A stretch of 38,911 nucleotides of DNA from Embleya sp040605455 (GTDB lineage: Bacteria; Actinomycetota; Actinomycetes; Streptomycetales; Streptomycetaceae). Position numbers and translations under genes: made by a program. Position 1 is the first letter of the stretch, and each line of letters begins with the position of its first letter. The notes beneath the pieces are model-generated. The model ran no database searches, was not told the DNA's origin, and worked only from the letters and a program-made list of their open reading frames with translations. Shown piece by piece: positions 32,246-38,911 of the stretch. The stretch spans positions 1 to 38,911 of the forward strand of contig NZ_JBEXCV010000084.1 in assembly GCF_040605455.1 (NCBI RefSeq), in the 5' to 3' direction.

Positions 32246-33061
32246 ATGCCTTACCTGCACGCCAATGGCATCCGTCTTTCCTACGAGCGCTCCGGTCGAG
32301 GGGAAAGCGTTCTTCTCATCATGGGGTCGGGCGCCGCGGGTCGCGTCTGGACCATGCATCAAACGCCCGCGCTGCATCGCGCGGGATTCGAGACGATCGT
32401 CTTCGACAATCGGGGAATCGCACCCTCGGATGTGCCGCCGGGGAAATACTCGTTCGCGGACATGGTGGCCGATACCAAGGGCCTGATCGACGCTTTGGAT
32501 CTGGCTCCTTGTCGCCTCGTCGGGCTTTCCCTCGGGGCCCTGATCGCGCAGGAACTCGCCGTGCGCCACCCGGAGTCGGTGCACAGTGCGGTGCTCATCG
32601 CCACCCGGGCCCGCTCGGACGCCTTCCGGCGCGCGCAGACCCTCGCGGATCGGTCGGTGGCCCAGGACGGTGTGCGCCTGCCGCCCGCCTACCGCGCGTT
32701 GGACACGGCGATGCTCATGTTGTCGCCGACCACCTTGAACAACGATGCCGCGGCCGCGATGTGGCTGGAGGTTTTCGAGCTGGCCGGCGACGCGGACGCC
32801 TCGGCCGGCCAGGCGTGGGTGGATTTGGACGTGGATCGGCGTGCGGAGTTGGGCCGGATCGACGTGCCGTGTCGGGTCGTGGCTTTCGCCGACGACGTGA
32901 TCGCTCCCGTGCATCTGGCCGCCGAGGTGGCCGAAGCCATCCCGAACTGCGACCTCGTCACGATCCCCGACGCGGGCCATCTGGGCCACCTGGAACGTCC
33001 CGAGGAGGTCAACTCGGTCATCGTCGAGTTCCTCGAAAAGCACCGAGAGGAAGTGCCGTGA
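32246..33061 (+). CDS. alpha/beta hydrolase
   Basis: This 271-residue alpha/beta-hydrolase has an oxyanion region LLIMGSGAAGRVW, the DNRGIAPSD block, nucleophile Ser95 in VGLSLGAL and His in DAGHLGHLE near the C-terminus. The acidic member is probably in VVAFADDVIAP. The first residues (MPYLHANGIRLSYERSGRGE) are typical of streptomycete hydrolases found in secondary-metabolite regions. The substrate is unknown. The start has only a weak GGA upstream. Its stop codon directly abuts a truncated ABC permease frame. Confidence 0.87.
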   Translation: MPYLHANGIRLSYERSGRGESVLLIMGSGAAGRVWTMHQTPALHRAGFETIVFDNRGIAPSDVPPGKYSFADMVADTKGLIDALDLAPCRLVGLSLGALIAQELAVRHPESVHSAVLIATRARSDAFRRAQTLADRSVAQDGVRLPPAYRALDTAMLMLSPTTLNNDAAAAMWLEVFELAGDADASAGQAWVDLDVDRRAELGRIDVPCRVVAFADDVIAPVHLAAEVAEAIPNCDLVTIPDAGHLGHLERPEEVNSVIVEFLEKHREEVP

Positions 33062-33848
33062 GCATGGCTGGTCACCCGCGAACTGGAGAGCGGCACCCAC
33101 CGACTCGTCTGGAACCAGAGCGTGACGCGCGCACGCCGGCTCGCGGTCAAGCTCGCCGTGATCACCGTCGCCACGCTGGTCGTCACCGGCCTCTTCAGCG
33201 CCCTGCCGACCTGGGCGGCCCGCCCCTACGACCGGCTCCAGGGCACCCGATTCACCCCACTGGTCTTCGACGCGCGCAACCTCGTGCCGCTGGGCTACGC
33301 CGTCTTCGCGTTCGCCCTGGGCACCACCATCGGTCTGCTGATCCGACGCACGCTGCCGGCCATGGCCGTCACGCTCGTGCTCTTCGCCGTCGTCCAGGTG
33401 GTGATGCCGTACGTGCGGCCCCACCTGCTCCCGGCCAAGCAGACCGCGGTCGCGGTGAACGGAACCACGCTCCCCCGCGCCGGCAGCTTCATCCTGGACG
33501 GCGACGCAGGCGGACCGGACGAACGGGTCTCCACCGGCGCGACGCTGCGCATCGAGGACTACCGCATGCCCGGCGCCTGGGTACTGACCGGATCCACCAA
33601 GATCCGCGCCACCGACGGCAAGCCCGTCACCACCGGCCCCGCGGTGCAGAACTGCCTGGAGCCCGCGCAGTCCGGGTTTGGCCGAGTCCGGCGCGTGCCT
33701 GGCCGCGCAGAACCTGCACTTCGACGTGAAGTACCAGCCCGCCGGCCGGTACTGGACGTTCCAGTGGGCCGAGACCGCGATCTTCCTCGGCGGGGCCCTG
33801 CTGCTCGCGGGTTTCTCGCTCTGGCGCATCCCCCGCAACCTCACCTGA
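33062..33848 (+). pseudogene. ABC-2 type transporter permease, 5'-truncated and frameshifted
   Basis: The sequence is the C-terminal half of a familiar streptomycete ABC permease: WLVTRELESGTHRLVWNQSV at the start, a helix ITVATLVVTGLFSALPTW, then FDARNLVPLGYAVFAFALG and a later PAGRYWTFQWAETAIF and final membrane helix ending FSLWRIPRNLT and a stop at 33846-33848. Two lesions are visible. The first part of the protein, with several helices, is missing, and the fragment begins at the base after the hydrolase stop. Near 33677-33679 an extra T shifts the frame; removing one T restores LAESGACLAAQNLHFDVKYQ and the normal C-terminus. The partner ATP-binding gene is also absent. I infer a deletion pseudogene. 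Confidence 0.8.
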
Positions 33849-34023
33849 GCCGGCGGGCGGTCGGTCCCGAGCGGCCACCGTCCGGCCCCGCACCGCCCGG
33901 AGACGGGATCGGCCGACCGCGTACCCACGCGGTCGGCCCGATCGCACGTGCGGGTCCGCGCCGGTTCTCAGGCCTGCTGCGAAGGCGAAGGCCGAGACGG
34001 TGCCGAGCCGGCGCACCGCGACG

Positions 34024-34200
34024 TCACCAGCGCCATTCCTGCCGCCCGAACAGGTGCCCGGCCTTGATCCCGTGATCGGCACACCAGGTCAGGAACTCCT
34101 GGACCTGCTTGAGCTGGTACGTGTCCTCGTTGTTATACGGGCACTCTTTCGAGGGACTCCGCGCCGGGTTTCCCGTGACTAGGCTTCTCGTCGGTTCCAT
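34024..34200 (-). CDS. small hypothetical protein or fragment
   Basis: This 58-residue frame ends CPYNNEDTYQLKQVQEFLTW, then CADHGIKAGHLFGRQEWRW and a stop. The last 40 codons have strongly GC-biased third positions and look like genuine coding sequence. The first part is weaker, and no ribosome-binding site precedes the ATG at 34200. I do not recognise a family. It may be a complete small protein or the 3' end of a lost gene. Confidence 0.45.
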   Translation of the reverse strand: MEPTRSLVTGNPARSPSKECPYNNEDTYQLKQVQEFLTWCADHGIKAGHLFGRQEWRW

Positions 34201-34293
34201 GATGCAAATGCAGGTGGCTTTGCACGACGGTGGTCGCGTCCGTGATCGCGCCGTGCGGGTCACGAGCGGGCGGGAGCGGAAAGGGTGATGAGG

Positions 34294-34527
34294 ATGCGTG
34301 CCGGCAACGGGGATCCGGCGGACTCGTTCGGGTCCGTGACGTGGGTGAAGAGCAGTGCAAGCACGGCCGAGGGCAACTGCGTGGAACTGGCCGCGCTGCC
34401 CGGCGGGGGGATCGCGGTCCGCAATTCCCGGTTCGCGCGAGGGCCGGCCCTGGTCTACTCGCGAGCGGAGCTCGCCGCGTTCGTGGCGGGCGCCAAGAGC
34501 GGCGAGTTCGACTCCTTGATCGACTGA
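34294..34527 (+). CDS. DUF397 domain protein
   Basis: This 77-residue protein matches DUF397: VTWVKSSASTAEGNCVELA followed by GIAVRNSRFARGPALVYSRA and AELAAFVAGAKSGEFD. DUF397 genes occur in large numbers in streptomycetes, almost always beside an XRE/DUF5753 regulator; the pair is thought to act as a regulatory or toxin-antitoxin-like module. Such a regulator follows here on the same strand. The ATG at 34294 has AAAGGG eight bases upstream; starts at 34285 or 34288 are possible but poorly spaced. Confidence 0.9.
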   Translation: MRAGNGDPADSFGSVTWVKSSASTAEGNCVELAALPGGGIAVRNSRFARGPALVYSRAELAAFVAGAKSGEFDSLID

Positions 34528-34628
34528 CCTCGGCGGTTCGACCGGATTTCGACCGGCCGGATCGACGGACACGCGAGTTCCGACTCGGAATAATGGCGCG
34601 CGTCGACACGCCCATTCCTGGAGCCCGC

Positions 34629-35582
34629 ATGTCCGCCGACCGCCCGGCCCGCGCCCCGTCGATGGCACCCGTGGTGTCCCTGACCCAGCAAAGCAGTCCG
34701 GCCGCCGCTGTGAAGGTCCTGGGCGCCACGCTGCGCAAGTTGCGCCTGGACAACGGCAGGGGACTCAAGGACGCCGCCGAGGCGATTCGGGCGTCGATGT
34801 CCAAGATCAGCAGATTGGAGCGGGGGGAGAGCCCGCCGCGTGCCCGGGACGTCTTCGATCTGGTCCGCTTCTACGGCGTCCACGACGAAGAATCCCTTTC
34901 CGAGATAGAGGAGTTGCTGAAGAAGGCGCTGGAGCGCGCGTGGTGGAGCCACTACAGCGACGTGATGCCGGGCTGGTTGGCCCGGTTGATCGGCATGGAG
35001 GACGCGGCGACCAAGATCGACACGTACGAGGTGCATGTCGTTCCGGGCCTGTTGCAGGTGCCCGCGTACACCCGTGCGATCGTGCGGACCGGACTGCCCC
35101 GCGCGGCCGACGAGGAGGTCGAGCGGCGGATCGAACTACGGCGTCAACGGCAGGCGTTGCTCGCCGACGAGCGCCGCCCGGACCTGACCGCACTGTTGGA
35201 CGAAGGCATTTTGCGGCGGCCGGTCGGCGGTCCGGAGGTGATGGCCGAGCAGATGCGGCATCTGTTGGCGGAGTCGGCCCGGGACCGGATCAACATCCGC
35301 GTCGTGCGCTTCGACCGGGCGGCCAGCATCACCCCGCCGTCGCCGATGACATACCTGCGCTTCGCCTCGGGTGGGCCGAGCGAGATGATCTACCTGGAAC
35401 AGGCCAACAGCGCCACGTACTTGAGCAGGCGCGCGGACATCGACGCCTACCGGGAGATCCTGCTGCGGCTCTGGGCCGTGGCCGAGGACCGCCTGTCCAG
35501 CCAACGGATGTTGCGCGACGCCGAGCAGCACTTCGCAGCCGCCGGGCCGGGTCCCGCCGGTGGTCGGACCCCGCCCGAATAG
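34629..35582 (+). CDS. XRE family regulator with DUF5753 domain
   Basis: This 317-residue protein has an N-terminal XRE helix-turn-helix (LGATLRKLRLDNGRGLKDAA, then MSKISRLERGESPPRARDVF). The DUF5753 domain makes up the rest of the chain, beginning AWWSHYSDVMPGWLARLIGM, with YEVHVVPGLLQVPAYTRAIV and later MTYLRFASG followed by YLEQANSATYLS. These regulators pair with DUF397 proteins and control development or antibiotic production in some species. The partner here lies directly upstream; the reverse order is more usual. The ATG at 34629 follows GGAG with a six-base gap; an in-frame ATG at 34593 is possible. Confidence 0.92.
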   Translation: MSADRPARAPSMAPVVSLTQQSSPAAAVKVLGATLRKLRLDNGRGLKDAAEAIRASMSKISRLERGESPPRARDVFDLVRFYGVHDEESLSEIEELLKKALERAWWSHYSDVMPGWLARLIGMEDAATKIDTYEVHVVPGLLQVPAYTRAIVRTGLPRAADEEVERRIELRRQRQALLADERRPDLTALLDEGILRRPVGGPEVMAEQMRHLLAESARDRINIRVVRFDRAASITPPSPMTYLRFASGGPSEMIYLEQANSATYLSRRADIDAYREILLRLWAVAEDRLSSQRMLRDAEQHFAAAGPGPAGGRTPPE

Positions 35583-35590
35583 GCGGTCCA

Positions 35591-35604
35591 CCCGCCGCGG
35601 CGGG
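35591..35604. terminator. GC palindrome between convergent genes
   Basis: CCCGCCGCGGCGGG is a 14-bp perfect palindrome between the ends of the XRE regulator and the second methyltransferase, a possible shared terminator. The loop must be taken from the stem, so the hairpin is short. Confidence 0.45.
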
Positions 35605-35609
35605 CCCGG

Positions 35610-36422
35610 TCAGGGAATCCGGGCCAGGCCGCCGTACTCGATCCACTCGTCGGTCTCCTGCCTCGCGGTGACATGCGAGTCGGGCCGCCACGTGGAGACC
35701 TCGACCAGCCCCGGCTCCAGGATGGTCAGCCCATCGAAGTAGTGGTCCACCTGGGCGGGTTCACGCACCCGGCCCCAGTTGTTCCCGGTCGCCTCGGCCA
35801 TGAAGTCGCTGACCCCGTCCCGAATCGCCGGATCGTCGCTGACCAGCTGGCAGATCACCATGAAGCTGCCCGAGGGCAGCCGCTCGGCGACCCGACGGAT
35901 CATCGCGGCGGGCTCGGCCGATTCGGGCAGGCAGTGCAAGACCGACACGAACAGCGCGGCGACCGGTTCCTCGAGACGAATCAGCCGTTTGACGTCGGGG
36001 TGCTCGAAGATGCCCTCGGTGTCGGTCATGTTCGCCTGGATCACCGCGGTGTTGTCGTTCTCCTCCAGCAACATCCGGCCGTGCGCCAACACGATGGGGT
36101 CGTTGTCGACGTAGACCACCCGAGCCGTGGGGTCCACGCCCTGGGCCACCTGGTGCACGTTCTCCCGGGTCGGCAGGCCGGATCCGTGGTCCAGGAACTG
36201 CCGTATCCCGTATTCGGCGGCCAGCACCCGTACCACTCGTTGCAGGAACGCCCGGTTGTTGCGCGCGAGTTCGCGAGTGCTCGGCACGATCTTGAGCAGT
36301 TCCTCGCAGGCCGACCGATCGGCGGGATAGTTGTCCGTGCCGCCGAGGTACCAGTCGTACATCCGGGCCGCGCTGGGTGTGTCCACGTCGATCTCGAAAA
36401 CGTGTTTCTCCCCGTGCCCCAT
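35610..36422 (-). CDS. SAM-dependent methyltransferase, DUF574/Methyltransf_19 family
   Basis: This 270-residue protein is a full-length DUF574 methyltransferase of standard size: PSAARMYDWYLGGTDNYPAD, RQFLDHGSGLPTRENVHQ as the SAM loop, RVVYVDNDPIVLAHGRMLL and a VSVLHCLPE segment. It shares all its blocks with the enzyme at 30294-31307 but lacks that protein's long N-terminal extension. Members of the family are typically found beside DUF397/XRE pairs, as here. The substrate is unknown. The ATG at 36422 is preceded by a GAGGGGG ribosome-binding site. It converges on the XRE gene. Confidence 0.9.
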   Translation of the reverse strand: MGHGEKHVFEIDVDTPSAARMYDWYLGGTDNYPADRSACEELLKIVPSTRELARNNRAFLQRVVRVLAAEYGIRQFLDHGSGLPTRENVHQVAQGVDPTARVVYVDNDPIVLAHGRMLLEENDNTAVIQANMTDTEGIFEHPDVKRLIRLEEPVAALFVSVLHCLPESAEPAAMIRRVAERLPSGSFMVICQLVSDDPAIRDGVSDFMAEATGNNWGRVREPAQVDHYFDGLTILEPGLVEVSTWRPDSHVTARQETDEWIEYGGLARIP

Positions 36423-36625
36423 TCCGCCCCCTCGTTTTTCCCGCCCGCCGGTGCACCGCGGCCATCCCGGCGCCCACGGGCCATGCTAGGTCCGCGGGTC
36501 GTCCGAGGGCAGGTACTCGTTCGAGAAGCACCCCCCGCGCGTTCGCGGCGTGAAACGGTGGGAGCGAGGGAGACGGCGACGGGGAAGGAAGGGGCCGCGC
36601 CGGAGCGTTCGCGCGACCCGTGTCG

Positions 36626-37135
36626 TCATCGATCGCGAGGCCCGGGCCCGGGGGCACCGTCGGGGCCGCGTTCGAGGGCCTTGACCACGTCGGTGGGCAG
36701 GCTGCGTTCGGCCAGCACCAGGTGCGCCGCCACCTCGGGCGGATCGGTGCCCATCAGATCGGCGGTCGCGGTGAGCGTCATGCCCAGCCGATAGTGCAGC
36801 ATCACCGCGTCCGCCTGCGGCCACGGCAGTGCGTCGTGCAGGGAGTTCGGCGCGGGCCCGGGCGAGCGGGTGACCGCGCGGCCCAGGATGCGCCAGGCAC
36901 CGGCGGTCGGGTTCGGCCCGCGCAGGATGTCCGCCCAGTTCGTGGCCAGTTCCGCGACCGCCGACTGCACGGCCCGCTCGCCGCGGACCGGATCGCCCAC
37001 CCGCAGGTGGGCGTACTGCGCCCAGCGCGCCCGGTGCAGCAGGCAGAACGCGGCGAAGTCGAGCGGAGCACGGGACCGCCCGACGAGCGCGACGCCGACG
37101 ATGCCGGGTCGGCCCGGAGCCGCGTCACGGGACAT
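36626..37135 (-). CDS. sigma factor-like HTH protein
   Basis: This 169-residue protein lacks a clear sigma region 2, but its order of segments fits the sigma-like helix-turn-helix proteins common in streptomycetes. LDFAAFCLLHRARWAQYAHL resembles a region-2.1-like helix, AVQSAVAELATNWADIL follows it, and MLHYRLGMTLTATADLMGTD with PPEVAAHLVLAERSL is a region-4-type HTH. A disordered Gly/Pro-rich tail ends the chain. It is unlikely to be a full sigma factor. The ATG at 37135 overlaps the upstream zinc-ribbon gene by 11 bases, so the two are co-translated. I infer a shared regulatory role. Confidence 0.75.
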   Translation of the reverse strand: MSRDAAPGRPGIVGVALVGRSRAPLDFAAFCLLHRARWAQYAHLRVGDPVRGERAVQSAVAELATNWADILRGPNPTAGAWRILGRAVTRSPGPAPNSLHDALPWPQADAVMLHYRLGMTLTATADLMGTDPPEVAAHLVLAERSLPTDVVKALERGPDGAPGPGPRDR

Positions 37136-38228
37136 CGGCACCGCCGCCATGGGCCGGGGAATCCGGGTCGAGGTCGCCGCGCCGGGCGCGCGAGCCCGGG
37201 TCGGCACCGCCGGAGCGCGCGTGCACCCCCGGGCCGGGTGCGCCGAGCGCGGCGAACAAGAGTCCGCCGGCCGGGAATCCGGCGTCGCCCAGGCGGGTCA
37301 GCACGCCGTAGTGCACATGGGTCCACAACCTGCGCACCACGTCCGGATCTGCGCCCAGGCGCTCGACCAGGATCTCGGCGCCGACCCGATCGGGGATCAG
37401 TTCGCCGGCCAGGATCCGCGCCGGCGTGTCGGCGGTCAGCGGAGCCGTGCCCAGCGACTGCGGCGCGGGTCGACCGGCGGCCAACCACAACCCGCGCAAC
37501 ATCGCCGCCAACAGCTGTACCAGGTCCCGCAGTTCGCGCCGGATGCCGTGATCGATGCCGCGCGAACACTCCCACAGCGCACGCAGCTCGTGGGCGTCAC
37601 CGCCCAGCTTCCCGACCAGCGTCTCGACCACCGGCCACGACGCCCACACCTCTCCGGACAGGATCCGGGCCAGAAACCCCTCGCCGATTCCGGCCTGCCA
37701 GGCCAGGTCCGCCACGGCGATCCCGTCGAGCCGGCGCAGTTCGCGCAACGCCGCGGCCAACCGCTCCCCCGCGTGCTGCGAGCAGGACAGGTCCTCGTCG
37801 CCGCCGGCATCCGCGCCGGGCTGCGCCCGTGCGCCCAGTCGCGCGGCCAATTGCGCGGACCACTCCGGGCGCAGCGGCGTCGACGCGGCCGGGCGCGCCT
37901 CGCCCACCACCGCCCGATATCGCCGGGTCTCCCCGCTCAGCCGATCCGCGTACGCCAGACGCACCCGCAACGGCTCGCGGGTGCGCTCGGCCTCCTCCAG
38001 TGCGCAAGCCACCCGGCGCAGGACCTGCACGATGCCCGCCTCCAGACCCCGCGGGTCGGCCGGTTCGGCCGGCGCCGGCATCCCGCGCTCGCGCTCGCGC
38101 TCGCGCACCCTCTGCGCGCGCCGTCGACACGTCGGGTCGCAGTACAGCCGCTTGCGGCCGGTCGCCTTGCGCTGGGCGAAACGCCGCCCGCACGCCGCGC
38201 ACCTGGTGATGCCCCTTCCGGCGTTCAT
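37125..38228 (-). CDS. zinc-ribbon / XRE-type HTH DNA-binding protein
   Basis: This 367-residue protein opens with a CxxC...CxxxC zinc ribbon (Cys10, Cys13, Cys30, Cys34; CAACGRRFAQRKATG, then YCDPTCRRRAQ), as in small DNA-binding zinc fingers. A strongly charged linker (RVRERERERG) follows, then two similar helical modules that look like XRE-type HTH domains (AALRELRRLDGIAVADLAWQ, AGIGEGFLARILSGEVWASW near the middle, and PARILAGELIPDRVGAEILV later). The C-terminus is low-complexity. The protein probably binds DNA, and its operon partner downstream is a sigma-like HTH protein. The ATG at 38228 has GGAAGGAG 10-12 bases upstream. Confidence 0.75.
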   Translation of the reverse strand: MNAGRGITRCAACGRRFAQRKATGRKRLYCDPTCRRRAQRVRERERERGMPAPAEPADPRGLEAGIVQVLRRVACALEEAERTREPLRVRLAYADRLSGETRRYRAVVGEARPAASTPLRPEWSAQLAARLGARAQPGADAGGDEDLSCSQHAGERLAAALRELRRLDGIAVADLAWQAGIGEGFLARILSGEVWASWPVVETLVGKLGGDAHELRALWECSRGIDHGIRRELRDLVQLLAAMLRGLWLAAGRPAPQSLGTAPLTADTPARILAGELIPDRVGAEILVERLGADPDVVRRLWTHVHYGVLTRLGDAGFPAGGLLFAALGAPGPGVHARSGGADPGSRARRGDLDPDSPAHGGGADVP

Positions 38229-38911
38229 CCCCTGGTTCTCCTTCCGGTTCCGGGCGAGGCGATCACGGGATCCGCCGGGTCCGCGGCGCGCGGCCGGAGC
38301 AGGACGTGCGCAGTCTCCGCACTTCCCGTTGTTTCCCCGGGGAGAAACCCCGGAATGGTACCTTCGGGAATCGTCGGAGGTGGCTGGAAAACCCTCCGGC
38401 GGATAATTCGATCAACATGTGGGATTCCTTGATCGTTGTTCCCGACGACCCCGGAGCGGTGACCGCCGCCCGGGGTCATTCGACGTTTCGGAAGCTACTC
38501 CCAGACTTTCCCGGACATCAACGAATCCGCAGAAATGCAAATGCACGGAGACCGTCCCCGAGCGCCCGAAGCGATCGAGGACGTCCTGTCGATCCGACAG
38601 CATCGACCGATCGACGCGCCGAGAACCGCAGGTCTCGGGCCATAAAAGCGCACACGCCAACGAGACTCGATCGGAAAACGTCAAAGCCTCGGAACGGCTC
38701 GATTTCCACGCCCATCATGGAGAGAACGCCCGATTCGTCGAATCCACTCTCCCGGGTGACACCCATGCAATTGCATATGCAAAAGGACGACCTCTGTCCG
38801 CACTCGGAAATCCGGACGATACCGACGGCCGTTCCGCCGGACACACTTCCGGGTCCGCTCCGGCGCACCCGCACGCCCGCGCCGGCCGCCGCGCACACGC
38901 CCGCGGATCGC
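38229..38911. other. gene-poor end region with hairpins and AT-rich palindromes
   Basis: I found no convincing gene; the frames present have poor third-position bias. Structure is present: CGATCAA/TTGATCG at 38409-38435, a larger hairpin at 38447-38477, ATGCAAATGCA at 38535-38545 and the perfect palindrome ATGCAATTGCAT at 38765-38776. GC content is visibly lower than in the genes. Confidence 0.5.
38447..38477. terminator. terminator-like hairpin without an adjacent gene
   Basis: GACCCCGG (38447-38454) and CCGGGGTC (38470-38477) form a perfect 8-bp stem around an inner GCGG/CCGC stem. It would be a good terminator on either strand, but no gene ends near it. Confidence 0.55.

Noticed and set aside
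32033..33928. A 631-codon open frame on the minus strand
   Set aside because: It is antisense to the second alpha/beta hydrolase and the ABC permease remnant, and its composition is typical of a shadow frame.
36626..37135. Calling this gene a complete ECF sigma factor
   Set aside because: Only the region-4-like HTH is clear. A recognisable region 2 with -10 binding residues is missing.
38518..38898. A 126-codon minus-strand frame at the window end
   Set aside because: Poor third-position bias, no ribosome-binding site and no similarity to any family I recognise.
1..38911. CRISPR arrays, tRNA or rRNA genes, and complete insertion sequences
   Set aside because: I looked for regularly spaced repeats, tRNA-like cloverleaf ends, conserved rRNA segments and transposase motifs with terminal repeats, and saw none. 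The only regular tandem repeats are the TPR-coding units and short simple repeats.

Overview
The window is very GC-rich, with G or C at nearly every third codon position and GTG starts on many genes. It carries gene families that are hallmarks of filamentous actinomycetes: a chaplin C-terminus, a DUF397 protein beside an XRE/DUF5753 regulator, two DUF574/Methyltransf_19 enzymes, a trypco2 protein, a sigma-like HTH protein and an ABC permease remnant of streptomycete type. I infer a Streptomycetaceae-like chromosome; the genus cannot be fixed from sequence alone.

Layout. 1-1.5 kb: end of a chaplin gene with a strong terminator, then a membrane-anchored Mrr-type nuclease. 1.6-4.05 kb (minus): an NB-ARC/TPR STAND ATPase. 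4.6-6.5 kb: a secreted PIG-L deacetylase with a repeat-rich C-terminus. 6.7-7.8 kb: ohr (minus) divergent from a TetR regulator, with two near-identical palindromes between them. 7.9-12 kb: a trypco2 / trypsin-STAND-TPR / NUDIX operon. 12-13.3 kb (minus): an unrecognised 421-residue protein. 13.6-19.1 kb (minus): a 1,832-residue single-chain acyl-CoA carboxylase. 19.4-23.6 kb (minus): a third protein, a MoxR-type ATPase and a protein with HExxH plus vWA domains. 24.2-26.2 kb: a three-gene operon of a small soluble protein, a three-helix membrane protein with an external domain, and an orphan solute-binding lipoprotein. 26.6-27.1 kb (minus): a SUKH/SMI1 protein. 27.7-30.2 kb: a GAF/HTH regulator divergent from an alpha/beta hydrolase. 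30.3-33.8 kb: a methyltransferase, an aldolase fragment, a second hydrolase, and a truncated and frameshifted ABC permease. 34-38.2 kb: a small unknown ORF, a DUF397 protein, an XRE/DUF5753 regulator, a second methyltransferase, and a sigma-like / zinc-ribbon-HTH pair. 38.2-38.9 kb: no convincing gene, but hairpins and AT-rich palindromes.

The overall character is accessory. Several systems of the kind described as NTP-dependent conflict or signalling modules (NB-ARC-TPR, trypco2/trypsin-STAND, MoxR-vWA, SUKH, Mrr) sit within about 27 kb, interrupted by one large metabolic enzyme. The right-hand third shows decay: two pseudogenes and long gene-poor stretches. The least familiar unit is the 24.2-26.2 kb operon. 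It looks like an extracellular ligand sensor (lipoprotein plus external beta domain) joined through a membrane protein to a cytosolic partner. The first two proteins share a glycine/GAIAI motif. All functional statements are inferred from sequence reading, without database searches.
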